Of a DNA stretch of 48,576 bases, positions 27,869 to 34,871 are shown one piece after another. This DNA is from Fibrobacter sp. UWR4 (GTDB taxonomy: Bacteria > Fibrobacterota > Fibrobacteria > Fibrobacterales > Fibrobacteraceae), in contig NZ_QGDU01000028.1 of NCBI RefSeq assembly GCF_003149045.1, positions 1 through 48,576 on the forward strand, in the 5' to 3' direction. The notes beneath the pieces are model-generated. The model had not been told where the DNA came from. It did not search any database and saw only the letters and a list, made by a program, of their open reading frames with translations. Both the position numbers and the translations under genes were made by a program. How positions within the stretch are numbered: position 1 is the first letter of the stretch; each line of letters starts with the position of its first letter.

Positions 27869-28852
27869 ATGTACGAAATTTTGCCCTACACCAAGGAATT
27901 GGATAGTCGCCTAGACCGCTTTGTGAACCAGGATTCCGTGAACGGAACATTCCTGCAAAGCAGGCGTTTCTTGAACTATCATCCCGAGGGCCGTTTCGAC
28001 GAAGCAGGTTTCGCCCTACAAAAAAGTGGGATCATCGCAGCCTATTTTCCCGGTGTAAAAATTGTTGGCAACGTAAATGAAAAGCCTGCATTCATTTCCC
28101 ACGCGGGATCCACTTTTGGTGGACCCATTATGGGCAAGCCTTTTTACAATGGCGCAAAAATTCAGGAAGTCCTTTCCGAAGCCGACGCTTACTTGTCACA
28201 GAATTTTTCTGAAGTTCGTCTCAAAGTTACGCCAGCCCTTTTCTCCGAAGAAAGCCCTGACCTGCTTGAATATATTTTGGAACATCTCGGCTATCAGCGC
28301 CACACGGAACTGAGCTGCAGTACACCCATCAAGAAAGGCGAAGATCCCCTGGAACGTTGCGATGCAAAGCACCGTCATCAGTTTGCAGCCAGCGAGAATT
28401 ACAAGCTCACTTACCGTGATCTGGAAAGCGAAGAAGATTTCGCCACGTTCTACAAGTTCCTTGAAATTTCCAAGGCCAAGCATCAAACCAAGCCGGTCCA
28501 CTCCTTGGCAGAACTTTTGGATTTAAAGAAACGAATCAAGAAGAGCATTCGGTTCAAGAGCCTTTGGCTGGACAATCGCTACATCTGCGGCATGATGCAG
28601 TTCCTGTTCCCGAAAACAGGTGTGGTTCACGACCAGTATATTTCTGCGGACGAAAGTTTTGATTTGTTCCACCACACTACAGCAATGCATGTGTACGCCA
28701 TGCGCGAAGCTGCCGAGGAAGGCTACACCAATTTTTCCTGGGGAATCTCCACCGAAGAACACGGCGACATCCTCAACGAAAACCTCTATCGATTCAAGGA
28801 AGCCTTTGGCGCAAAGCCCTGCGTCAACGTAACCTTCACCAAAAAATTCTAG
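27869..28852 (+). CDS. FemAB/GNAT-type acyltransferase
   Basis: The 327-residue protein (from ATG 27869; a GTG at 27848 is possible) has the layout of FemAB-like acyltransferases with two GNAT halves. These are an N-terminal half with GSTFGGPIMGKPF and a C-terminal half with LWLDNRYICGMMQFLF and WGISTEEHGDILNENLYRFKEAFG, where the last segment is typical of Acetyltransf_6 proteins. It lies between the FdtB-like and FdtA-like genes, so N-acylation of the 3-amino sugar is a plausible job, replacing the usual hexapeptide FdtC. That is inference from context. It converges on fdtA. Confidence 0.8.
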   Translation: MYEILPYTKELDSRLDRFVNQDSVNGTFLQSRRFLNYHPEGRFDEAGFALQKSGIIAAYFPGVKIVGNVNEKPAFISHAGSTFGGPIMGKPFYNGAKIQEVLSEADAYLSQNFSEVRLKVTPALFSEESPDLLEYILEHLGYQRHTELSCSTPIKKGEDPLERCDAKHRHQFAASENYKLTYRDLESEEDFATFYKFLEISKAKHQTKPVHSLAELLDLKKRIKKSIRFKSLWLDNRYICGMMQFLFPKTGVVHDQYISADESFDLFHHTTAMHVYAMREAAEEGYTNFSWGISTEEHGDILNENLYRFKEAFGAKPCVNVTFTKKF

Positions 28853-28863
28853 TCCCACAATGA

Positions 28864-28888
28864 AGCAAGGGGTGGTCCCCCTTTTGCA
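28864..28888. terminator. Bidirectional hairpin between convergent genes
   Basis: AAGGGG (28867-28872) pairs with CCCCTT (28878-28883), continuing with two T on the plus side and, on the minus side, A-rich coding flank. It fills the 36-base gap between the acyltransferase and fdtA stops. Confidence 0.5.
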
Positions 28889-29293
28889 TCATTTAACTTC
28901 CTTCAAGAAGTCTTCGTATTCGTAGATGTAATCTTCGGCATCGTAATGTTCTGAAGCCAAGACCATGCACACGGCGCCGGAGGAGAAATTCTCGATTTCA
29001 CGCCAGGTCATGGTGGGAATGTACAAGCCCTTGTAGGAACGGTTCAACTGGAACTTCTGACGGGTTTTGCCGTTATCCAGAACCACGTCAAAACTGCCGC
29101 TGGCAGCAAAAATCAGCTGGCGGAGTTTCCGATGGGCATGACCGCCGCGAGTGGATCCACCCGGAACGTCGTAGAGATAATAAACTCGCTTAATATCAAA
29201 GGGGACCAGCTGGCCACCCTCCACAACACTAAGGTTGCCACGTTCATCATGAACGATGGGGATGTCAATCAGTTGCGGTTCATTCCAATTCAT
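28889..29293 (-). CDS. fdtA: dTDP-4-oxo-6-deoxyglucose 3,4-isomerase-like cupin (FdtA/QdtA)
   Basis: From ATG 29293 the protein is 134 residues, the usual size; the longer frame only translates a heptamer repeat. It is a single cupin: FDIKRVYYLYDVPGGSTRGGHAHRKLRQ holds the metal-free active-site histidines of FdtA (RGGHAHR), and LYIPTMTWREIENFS, SEHYDAEDYI complete the family pattern. FdtA moves the 4-keto group to C3, and FdtB then aminates C3. RmlA and RmlB, needed to make the substrate, are outside the window. QdtA (glucose-configured product) is the alternative. Confidence 0.88.
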   Translation of the reverse strand: MNWNEPQLIDIPIVHDERGNLSVVEGGQLVPFDIKRVYYLYDVPGGSTRGGHAHRKLRQLIFAASGSFDVVLDNGKTRQKFQLNRSYKGLYIPTMTWREIENFSSGAVCMVLASEHYDAEDYIYEYEDFLKEVK

Positions 29294-29306
29294 GGTATAC
29301 AATATA

Positions 29307-29348
29307 GTAGGAAGTAGGAAGTAGGAAGTAGGAAATGGGAAGTAGGAA
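29307..29348. repeat. Six tandem heptamers, GTAGGAA
   Basis: Six units of seven bases, five exact GTAGGAA and one ATGGGAA, begin 14 bases upstream of the fdtA start. An inverted copy, TACTTCCTACT at 29374-29384, can pair with AGTAGGAAGTA at 29341-29351, so the fdtA leader may fold. Confidence 0.9.
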
Positions 29349-29422
29349 GTACAGAAAAAAGCCAACAACCGTCTACTTCCTACTAAAAGGCACTCCTCGG
29401 GTGCAAGTCTTCCCTTCTCGGG

Positions 29423-29451
29423 TTGAAATTCCTGTCAAGATTTTCTATATA
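29423..29451 (+). promoter_or_regulatory. rpsD promoter
   Basis: TTGAAA (29423-29428), 17 bases, then TATATA (29446-29451): a strong sigma-70 match about 80 bases before the rpsD ATG. The leader between could carry S4 autoregulation, but I recognise no known S4-binding structure. Confidence 0.7.
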
Positions 29452-29531
29452 TGGGTCACAACTTAGCGTATGTCGTGTTAAGCTCTACCAACATACGTGT
29501 TAACCAAAGAGCTTCCTTTAACGAGGTTAAT

Positions 29532-30137
29532 ATGTCCTCTTTCCGTGGACCTAAGGGCAAGGTTGCCCGTTCCCTGGACCTTGCTGTTTCTCAGAAGACT
29601 CAGAAGGCTCTCGACCGTCGTCATTTTGCACCTGGCCAGCATGGTCAGAACCGCAAGAAGTCCGCTTCTGTGTACAAGCAGCAGCTCGTCGAAAAGCAGC
29701 GTCTTCGCTTCACCTACAACATTTCCGAAGCTCAGCTTGCTAAGGCTTATGCCGAAGCAAACCGTCGCGCCGGTTCTGCTGGTGATAACCTGATGATCTT
29801 GCTCGAAACCCGTCTGGACGCAGCAGTGCTCCGCATGGGCTTCGCTCGCACCATCTTTGCTGCTCGTCAGTACGTTGCACACGGTCACTTCACCGTGAAC
29901 GGCGTCCGCAGCTTCTCTCCGTCTCGTCAGCTCAAGGCTGGTGACGTGATTGCAGTTCGCGAACAGTCTAAGGAACACGTTCAGATCAAGGAAGCCCTGG
30001 CAGCAGGTGCAACCGTTCCTGAATATCTGACCGTTGATGCCGGCAAGATGCAGGGCTCTCTCGTGAAGCTTCCGCTCCGCGACCAGATCCCCGTTCAGCT
30101 GCAGGAACAGCTGGTTGTGGAATACTACTCTCGCTAA
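29532..30137 (+). CDS. rpsD: Ribosomal protein S4
   Basis: S4 is a primary binder of 16S rRNA in the small subunit. The 201-residue protein has SSFRGPKGKVARSLDLA, HFAPGQHGQNRKK near the N-terminus and the S4 RNA-binding domain RLDAAVLRMGFA, ARQYVAHGHFTVNG. The frame is open from 29451, but the ATG at 29532 has GAGG about 8 bases upstream and gives the family's length. It stands alone, not in an rpsM-rpsK-rpsD-rpoA group, with its own promoter and terminator. Codon bias is strong, as expected for a ribosomal protein. Confidence 0.97.
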   Translation: MSSFRGPKGKVARSLDLAVSQKTQKALDRRHFAPGQHGQNRKKSASVYKQQLVEKQRLRFTYNISEAQLAKAYAEANRRAGSAGDNLMILLETRLDAAVLRMGFARTIFAARQYVAHGHFTVNGVRSFSPSRQLKAGDVIAVREQSKEHVQIKEALAAGATVPEYLTVDAGKMQGSLVKLPLRDQIPVQLQEQLVVEYYSR

Positions 30138-30173
30138 CGCTAGAGTTGATCCAACGACAACTGGAACATTTGG

Positions 30174-30208
30174 AGACACCTCGCGCAAGCGGGGTGTTTC
30201 TTTTTTAT
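30174..30208 (+). terminator. Rho-independent terminator of rpsD
   Basis: ACACCTCGC (30176-30184), loop GCAA, GCGGGGTGT (30189-30197): a nine-base stem with a wobble pair followed by TTCTTTTTT, 40 bases after the stop. Confidence 0.9.
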
Positions 30209-30232
30209 TCCGCCCACCGTTCCGCCTATACA

Positions 30233-30267
30233 GAAAAAGCCCCCGGCATTCGCCGAGGGCCCTTTTG
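30233..30267 (-). terminator. Hairpin terminator facing rpsD, serving the 58-codon gene
   Basis: GCCCCCGGC (30239-30247) and GCCGAGGGC (30252-30260) form a nine-base stem with one mismatch. On the minus strand TTTTTCTG follows; on the plus strand CCTTTTG follows, so it may act both ways. Confidence 0.7.
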
Positions 30268-30294
30268 TTCGATTGAGGGAGTTTCTAGTAGCCA

Positions 30295-30471
30295 CTACCA
30301 CTGATTCTTGCCGTGAGATTCTTCGGTCACGGGGCGGGACTTAAGACCTGCATGGCGGTAGACTACAGCGTGACCGGTGACCACGTTGGGAGTCAAGGTG
30401 ATGGAGGAGGAATCTACAGGGACCCCTGCGGATTCCGTGATTCCAGACAGAAGTTTGTGGGAGTAGTGCAT
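30295..30471 (-). CDS. Small 58-residue protein behind the acetolactate synthase-like gene
   Basis: ATG at 30471 is preceded by AAAGGA with 7-base spacing and lies 17 bases after the preceding gene's stop; a terminator follows 28 bases after its own stop. Start, spacing and terminator make it a believable gene. The product has no signal peptide or membrane helix; it begins MHYSHKLLSGITESAGVPVD and ends ESHGKNQW, with several His and Ser residues. I recognise no family. It is too unlike ACT domains to be the acetolactate synthase regulatory subunit. Confidence 0.65.
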   Translation of the reverse strand: MHYSHKLLSGITESAGVPVDSSSITLTPNVVTGHAVVYRHAGLKSRPVTEESHGKNQW

Positions 30472-30488
30472 TTGTTTTTCCTTTGTTG

Positions 30489-32129
30489 TTAAACTTTTAA
30501 ATTTTTCAGTCGTTCAGACAGTTCCATGTTGGCGGAGTAATCCACCGGGCACTCGATGATGGAGGGTACATCTTGTTCGAAGGCTTCGCGTAACGTGGGA
30601 ATAATGTCCTCAGTGCGTTCGATGCGGTAGCCCTTCAGGTGCATGGACTCGGCGTACTTCACGAAATCCGGGTTGGTGAAATCGATGGCGTAACTATCGC
30701 CGTAGCGTTCTTCCTGCTTCCACTTGATGAGGCCGTAGTTGCCATCAGTAAACACCAGCGTTACGAAAGGAATTTTTTCGCGGTAAGCCGTTTCCAGTTC
30801 CTGGCTGTTCATCATGAAGCCGCCATCGCCTGTAACCGCAAGCACCTTCTTTTCGGGATTCAGAAGCTTTGCCGCAATGGCCCCCGGCACCGCAATCCCC
30901 ATGGTAGCGAAACCGTTGGAAATAATGCAAGTGTTGGGATGATAGCAGTGGTACTGACGAGCGATCCACATCTTGTGAGCGCCCACATCCGAAAGAAGGA
31001 TGTCGTCCTCCCCCATGACGATTCGAATGTCGTGAAGAATCTTCTGGGGCTTGGGCGGGAAACTCTTATCCAAGTCATAGCGGGCGTGGTCTGCAGCCAT
31101 CTTCTCACGAATGTACAAAGCCCATTCCGGATCGGAGGTCCTGCGGCACATGCAGCATAGGGACAACAGGGATGCGGAAATGTTTCCGATGACTTCTTCG
31201 ATGGGCTGATAGAATTTATTGATGTGGTTAGGCGTTTCGTCAATATGGACAATGGGCTTGTCGCCGGTGGGATTCCACCTTGCGGGAGCGTACTCCACAA
31301 CGTCGTAACCAATGGCGATCACCAAGTCGGACTGTTCCATGATGTAGTTCTGGTAATCCTTCTGGGGAATACCGATACACCACATGGAATAAGTGTTGTC
31401 GCAAGGAATCACGCCCTTGGCCATCATGGTGCTGACCACAGGAATCTTCGCAGTAGAGGCAAACTTGGTAAGGGCATCGGAAGCACCGTTACGAACCGCA
31501 GAATGGCCTGCAAGAATCACAGGACGCTTGGCTTCGGAAATCATGGCAGCCACCGACCTCAAAACATCATCGCTGGCATACACCATATTTTCGCGGTGAT
31601 GCTTCAGAGGCGCCTGAGCCACCTCTCCCGCCACTTCCATGGCCGCAATGTTACAAGGCAAGTCAATATGACAAGCGCCCGGTTTTTCCATTTCGGCATA
31701 CTTGAAAACAATACGGACAATTTCATTCACCGTGTCCGGACGGACCACCTGCTTGCTGCGCTTGGTAATCGGCGTAAACATGTTCACCAGATCCAGGTAC
31801 TGATGGCTGGTCAAGTGCATGCGTTCGGTACCCACCTGGCCTGTTATGGCAATGAGGGGCGCACCGTCGGAATTGGCATCGGCCACGCCAGTCACCAAGT
31901 TTGTAGCGCCAGGACCCAGAGTAGAAAGACAAACGCCCGCCTTACCTGTCAAACGACCATAGACATCCGCCATAAAGGCCGCCCCCTGCTCATGACGGAC
32001 CGTAATAAAACGGATGGAGGAATTCTTGATGGCCTCCATCAACTCCAAGGTTTCTTCGCCAGGGATTCCAAAGATATACTTGACACCTTCATTTTCAAGA
32101 CAACGGATTAAAACTTCTGCGGTATTCAT
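30489..32129 (-). CDS. Acetolactate synthase-like thiamine-diphosphate enzyme (IlvB/AlsS type)
   Basis: The 546-residue protein should join two pyruvates to 2-acetolactate. FGIPGEETLELMEAI and RHEQGAAFMADVYGRLTG carry the catalytic Glu of the ThDP family; STLGPGATNLVTGVADAN follows; the C-terminal ThDP motif is GDGGFMMNSQELETA ending with DGNYGLI. Form and the lack of a neighbouring regulatory subunit fit catabolic AlsS (acetoin formation) as well as IlvB. It forms a unit with the 58-residue gene. Four heptamer units lie 7 bases upstream of the start. The sequence is intact. Confidence 0.88.
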   Translation of the reverse strand: MNTAEVLIRCLENEGVKYIFGIPGEETLELMEAIKNSSIRFITVRHEQGAAFMADVYGRLTGKAGVCLSTLGPGATNLVTGVADANSDGAPLIAITGQVGTERMHLTSHQYLDLVNMFTPITKRSKQVVRPDTVNEIVRIVFKYAEMEKPGACHIDLPCNIAAMEVAGEVAQAPLKHHRENMVYASDDVLRSVAAMISEAKRPVILAGHSAVRNGASDALTKFASTAKIPVVSTMMAKGVIPCDNTYSMWCIGIPQKDYQNYIMEQSDLVIAIGYDVVEYAPARWNPTGDKPIVHIDETPNHINKFYQPIEEVIGNISASLLSLCCMCRRTSDPEWALYIREKMAADHARYDLDKSFPPKPQKILHDIRIVMGEDDILLSDVGAHKMWIARQYHCYHPNTCIISNGFATMGIAVPGAIAAKLLNPEKKVLAVTGDGGFMMNSQELETAYREKIPFVTLVFTDGNYGLIKWKQEERYGDSYAIDFTNPDFVKYAESMHLKGYRIERTEDIIPTLREAFEQDVPSIIECPVDYSANMELSERLKNLKV

Positions 32130-32135
32130 AGGATA

Positions 32136-32163
32136 GTAGTCAGTGATTAGTGGTTAGTGATTA
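32136..32163. repeat. Four tandem heptamers, GTGATTA type
   Basis: GTAGTCA, GTGATTA, GTGGTTA, GTGATTA follow each other directly, 7 bases upstream of the acetolactate synthase-like start. The unit length and position match the repeat upstream of fdtA, though the sequence differs. Confidence 0.75.
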
Positions 32164-32362
32164 GGAACGCGGGAGATGTACTCCTATTGCATTCCAAACC
32201 ACCTCCATAGTTTTCTGTTGGGACATTCGCAAAATGCGTGCCATAGCGGATAAAAAACGTCAAATTTATTCGAATCGGCCGTCTTTTACAAGAAATGAAA
32301 CAAAAATGTAAATCCTAGGACTTCTTAAACGAAGAAAACATATTTATCTAGCAACTTTTACA

Positions 32363-32410
32363 AACAATTTCTGTAACATATTCAAAAAATGTATCTACGA
32401 AATTGTTACA
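32363..32410. promoter_or_regulatory. Candidate enhancer-binding site upstream of urtA
   Basis: AACAATTTC (32363-32371) and GAAATTGTT (32399-32407) are a perfect nine-base inverted repeat; TGTAACA (32372-32378) and TGTTACA (32404-32410) add a second inverted pair. The centre lies about 140 to 155 bases before the sigma-54 promoter, the usual distance for an NtrC-type activator. It does not match the enteric NtrC consensus. Confidence 0.45.
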
Positions 32411-32514
32411 CGAAAATTATCTAAAACTGCATTCTAGATTCTTTCCTTCGCAATGTTTTAAAATTCTTTAATTCACTGGGTTAGAATGGCAAACCTGTCC
32501 TGCAATTAAAACTT

Positions 32515-32530
32515 TGGCACGGCTTTTGCA
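32515..32530 (+). promoter_or_regulatory. Sigma-54 promoter of the urea uptake and urease operon
   Basis: TGGCACG-N4-TTGCA fits the -24/-12 consensus of RpoN with the GG at 32516-32517 and GC at 32528-32529. Transcription would start near 32541, about 22 bases before the urtA ATG. RpoN promoters need an ATP-driven activator and are typical of nitrogen-scavenging genes. Confidence 0.8.
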
Positions 32531-32562
32531 TTTGGTAGGGCGAAACCAACAAGGAGACCCCT

Positions 32563-33798
32563 ATGAATATCGCACGCAAGTTCCTATCCACCATTGCAGC
32601 TAGCGCTGTAGTCCTGGGCGCCTTTGGCCTCATGGGTTGCAACGAAGAAAAGGCTGCAGAATCCGCAACCGTAAAGGTGGGCTTGCTTCACTCTCTGACC
32701 GGCCCTATGGCCATCAGCGAAAAGTCCGTCCGTGACGCCGAAGTTTTGGCCATCGAACAAATCAACAAGGCCGGCGGCGTTCTCGGAAAGCAGATTGTTT
32801 TTGTCGAAGAAGACGGCGCTTCCGAACCATCAACTTTTGCAACCAAGGCAGAAAAGTTGATCGACATCGAAAAGGTCGCTACCGTTTTCGGCTGCTGGAC
32901 CTCTTCTTCTCGCAAGGCTGTAAAGCCCATTTTTGAAGAATACAAGTCCCTGCTTTGGTACCCGGTACAGTACGAAGGTATGGAAATGTCTCCGAATATT
33001 GTCTACACCGGTGCCGCTCCTAACCAGCAGATTGTTCCGGCTATTGAATACTTGATTTCCAAGGGATACAAGAAGTTGTTCCTGCTGGGTTCCGACTATG
33101 TGTTCCCCCGCACCGCCAACATGATCATCAACGCTCAGGCTAAGGCTGCAGGCATTTCCGTGGTCGGCGAAGAATACGCAGACATGGATCAGACCGACTT
33201 CGCAGCAATCATCGCAAAGATCGAAGCCGCAAAGCCTGATGTTATCGTGAACACCTTGAACGGTACCGGCAACGTTTCCTTCTTCAAGCAGATGTCCGAA
33301 AAGAACTACTCCAGCAAGGAATACATGACCATGTCCTTCTCCATTGCTGAAGAAGAAGTAGCAACCATCGGCCCCGCCATCTTGAAGGGTCATCTGGTTT
33401 CCTGGAACTACTACCAGACCACCTCCACTCCTGAAAACACTGCATTCGTTGCTGCTTACAAGGAAAAGTTCGGCGCAAACCGCGTAACCTCCGACCCGGC
33501 AGAAGCTGCTTATGACGCAGTTTATCTGTGGGCAGAAGCTGTGAAGGCAGCAAAGAGCTTTGAAGTGGATGCAGTTCTTGCAGCAATCAAGTCCGGTTCC
33601 ATTTCTTACAAGGCTCCGGAAGGCGTTGTGGCTATCGACGGCAAGAGCCAGCACCTTGCAAAGCCTGTCCGCGTGGGTGAAGTTTCCGAAGATGGTCTCA
33701 TCAAGGAAGTTTACGCCACCGCAGCTCCTGTTGCACCGGATCCTTACCTGACCACCTATGATTGGGCAGTGAAGGCAGGTCTCCAGCCGCTGAACTAA
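32563..33798 (+). CDS. urtA: Urea ABC transporter, substrate-binding lipoprotein
   Basis: UrtA captures urea in the periplasm. The 411-residue protein has a lipoprotein signal with the lipobox LMGC (Cys26), then VKVGLLHSLTGPMAISEKS and DGASEPSTFATKAEKLI, the urea-branch form of the Leu/Ile/Val-binding fold; KAVKPIFEEYKSLLWYPVQY is characteristic of UrtA rather than LivJ. AAGGAG precedes the ATG with good spacing. First gene behind the sigma-54 promoter. A hairpin after it may set its level above the membrane genes. UrtBCDE follow in order. Confidence 0.95.
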   Translation: MNIARKFLSTIAASAVVLGAFGLMGCNEEKAAESATVKVGLLHSLTGPMAISEKSVRDAEVLAIEQINKAGGVLGKQIVFVEEDGASEPSTFATKAEKLIDIEKVATVFGCWTSSSRKAVKPIFEEYKSLLWYPVQYEGMEMSPNIVYTGAAPNQQIVPAIEYLISKGYKKLFLLGSDYVFPRTANMIINAQAKAAGISVVGEEYADMDQTDFAAIIAKIEAAKPDVIVNTLNGTGNVSFFKQMSEKNYSSKEYMTMSFSIAEEEVATIGPAILKGHLVSWNYYQTTSTPENTAFVAAYKEKFGANRVTSDPAEAAYDAVYLWAEAVKAAKSFEVDAVLAAIKSGSISYKAPEGVVAIDGKSQHLAKPVRVGEVSEDGLIKEVYATAAPVAPDPYLTTYDWAVKAGLQPLN

Positions 33799-33846
33799 AA
33801 TATACCCATCCTCATAAAGACCGCAGGCTTTTCGCTTGCATTCTAT

Positions 33847-33884
33847 AAAGGGAAGCGGGTCTCTGGGCCCGCCACCTTTTATTT
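33847..33884 (+). terminator. Hairpin between urtA and urtB
   Basis: AAAGG (33847-33851) with CCTTT (33875-33879) and GCGGG (33855-33859) with CCCGC (33868-33872) form a two-part stem, followed by TATTTCC. It could be a leaky terminator or 3'-end protector giving more UrtA than UrtBCDE, as is usual for transporter-binding proteins. Confidence 0.45.
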
Positions 33885-33937
33885 CCACACTTCATTCAAC
33901 AACTTCAAAAACTAAACGCAACCGGACCGAGGACACC

Positions 33938-34840
33938 TTGGAACAGACCATCAACATCCTTTTTAACGGCTTGAGTCTCAGCTCCATTATTTTGCTGACT
34001 TCGCTTGGCCTAGCCATTACCTTTGGCGTCATGCGCGTAATCAATATGGCCCATGGTGAATTCGTCATGATCGGCGCTTACATGACTTTTGTGGTCCAGC
34101 AGCTTTTCGCCAAGTTCCTGCCAGAATCTATTGGCGGACTCTATTACTTCGTAGCCATCATCGCCGCATTTGGCGTCGCATTCGGGCTAGGAAGTCTTCT
34201 TGAAAAATTCGTGATTTCAAGACTGTACGGTCGTGAAATCGACAGCCTTTTAGCCACATGGGGCATCAGCTTGATTTTACAACAAGGCGCACGCTCCATT
34301 TTTGGATCCCAGGGTGTGAACGTTACGGCTCCTTCCTTTTTAAGTGGCGGCATCACTCTCGGAGAATGCACTTTCTCCTATAACAGAATTTTCATCATCT
34401 TGCTGGTAGCTCTTTGCATGGGTGCCGTTTGGCTTGTGATGTACAAGTCCAATTTTGGTCACCAGATGCGAGCCGTCATGCAAAATCGCCCCATGGCACA
34501 GTGCATGGGCATCAATTCCCGCAAGGTGGACAACTTGACTTTCGCAATGGGCTCTGGATTTGCAGGTATCGCAGGATGCTCCGTAGCACTTCTCGGCTCC
34601 ATTGACTCTACTGTCGGACAAAGCTATATCGTCAACTCCTTCATGGCAGTTGTTCTCGGAGGCGTTGGAAATTTGATCGGAACAGTCATCGGCTCCGGCA
34701 TCATCGGCATCAGTTCCATCTTTACCGAAAACTACACTTCCTCCACCATCGCCAAGGCCGTGGTATTGCTGATTGTGATTGTATTCCTGCAAAAGAGACC
34801 TCAGGGACTGTTCGTTATCAAGAGCAGAAATTTGGATTAA
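33938..34840 (+). CDS. urtB: Urea ABC transporter permease
   Basis: The 300-residue permease has about eight membrane helices. SIILLTSLGLAITFGVMRVI and NMAHGEFVMIGAYMTF are the standard N-terminal signature of the LivH/UrtB branch; VLGGVGNLIGTVIGSGIIG is the coupling region. The open frame runs back to 33836, but the extra residues are soluble and include the hairpin; TTG at 33938 with GAGG upstream gives the family start (LEQTINILF). It pairs with UrtC. Confidence 0.93.
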   Translation: MEQTINILFNGLSLSSIILLTSLGLAITFGVMRVINMAHGEFVMIGAYMTFVVQQLFAKFLPESIGGLYYFVAIIAAFGVAFGLGSLLEKFVISRLYGREIDSLLATWGISLILQQGARSIFGSQGVNVTAPSFLSGGITLGECTFSYNRIFIILLVALCMGAVWLVMYKSNFGHQMRAVMQNRPMAQCMGINSRKVDNLTFAMGSGFAGIAGCSVALLGSIDSTVGQSYIVNSFMAVVLGGVGNLIGTVIGSGIIGISSIFTENYTSSTIAKAVVLLIVIVFLQKRPQGLFVIKSRNLD

Positions 34841-34871
34841 GGTTTAACGAATAAGGATTACTGGTACAAAT

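Larger units (their letters stand above)
32130..32562. other. Divergent intergenic region, acetolactate synthase-like gene and urtA
   Basis: This 433-base AT-rich gap holds the heptamer repeats near the acetolactate synthase start, a candidate enhancer site (32363-32410) and the sigma-54 promoter of urtA (32515-32530). No open reading frame or RNA gene is seen in it. Confidence 0.8.

Noticed and set aside
29307-29348. CRISPR array
   Set aside because: Units are only seven bases and contiguous, without spacers. No cas genes are in the window.
29369-29422. tRNA or structured RNA upstream of rpsD
   Set aside because: Only a short GCAC/GTGC hairpin is visible. There is no cloverleaf or known S4 leader fold.
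30295-30471. The 58-residue product as the acetolactate synthase regulatory subunit (ACT domain)
   Set aside because: It is too short and lacks the ACT beta-alpha pattern.
33836-33937. Longer urtB start at TTG 33836
   Set aside because: The added residues are hydrophilic, unlike UrtB, and cover the urtA-urtB hairpin.
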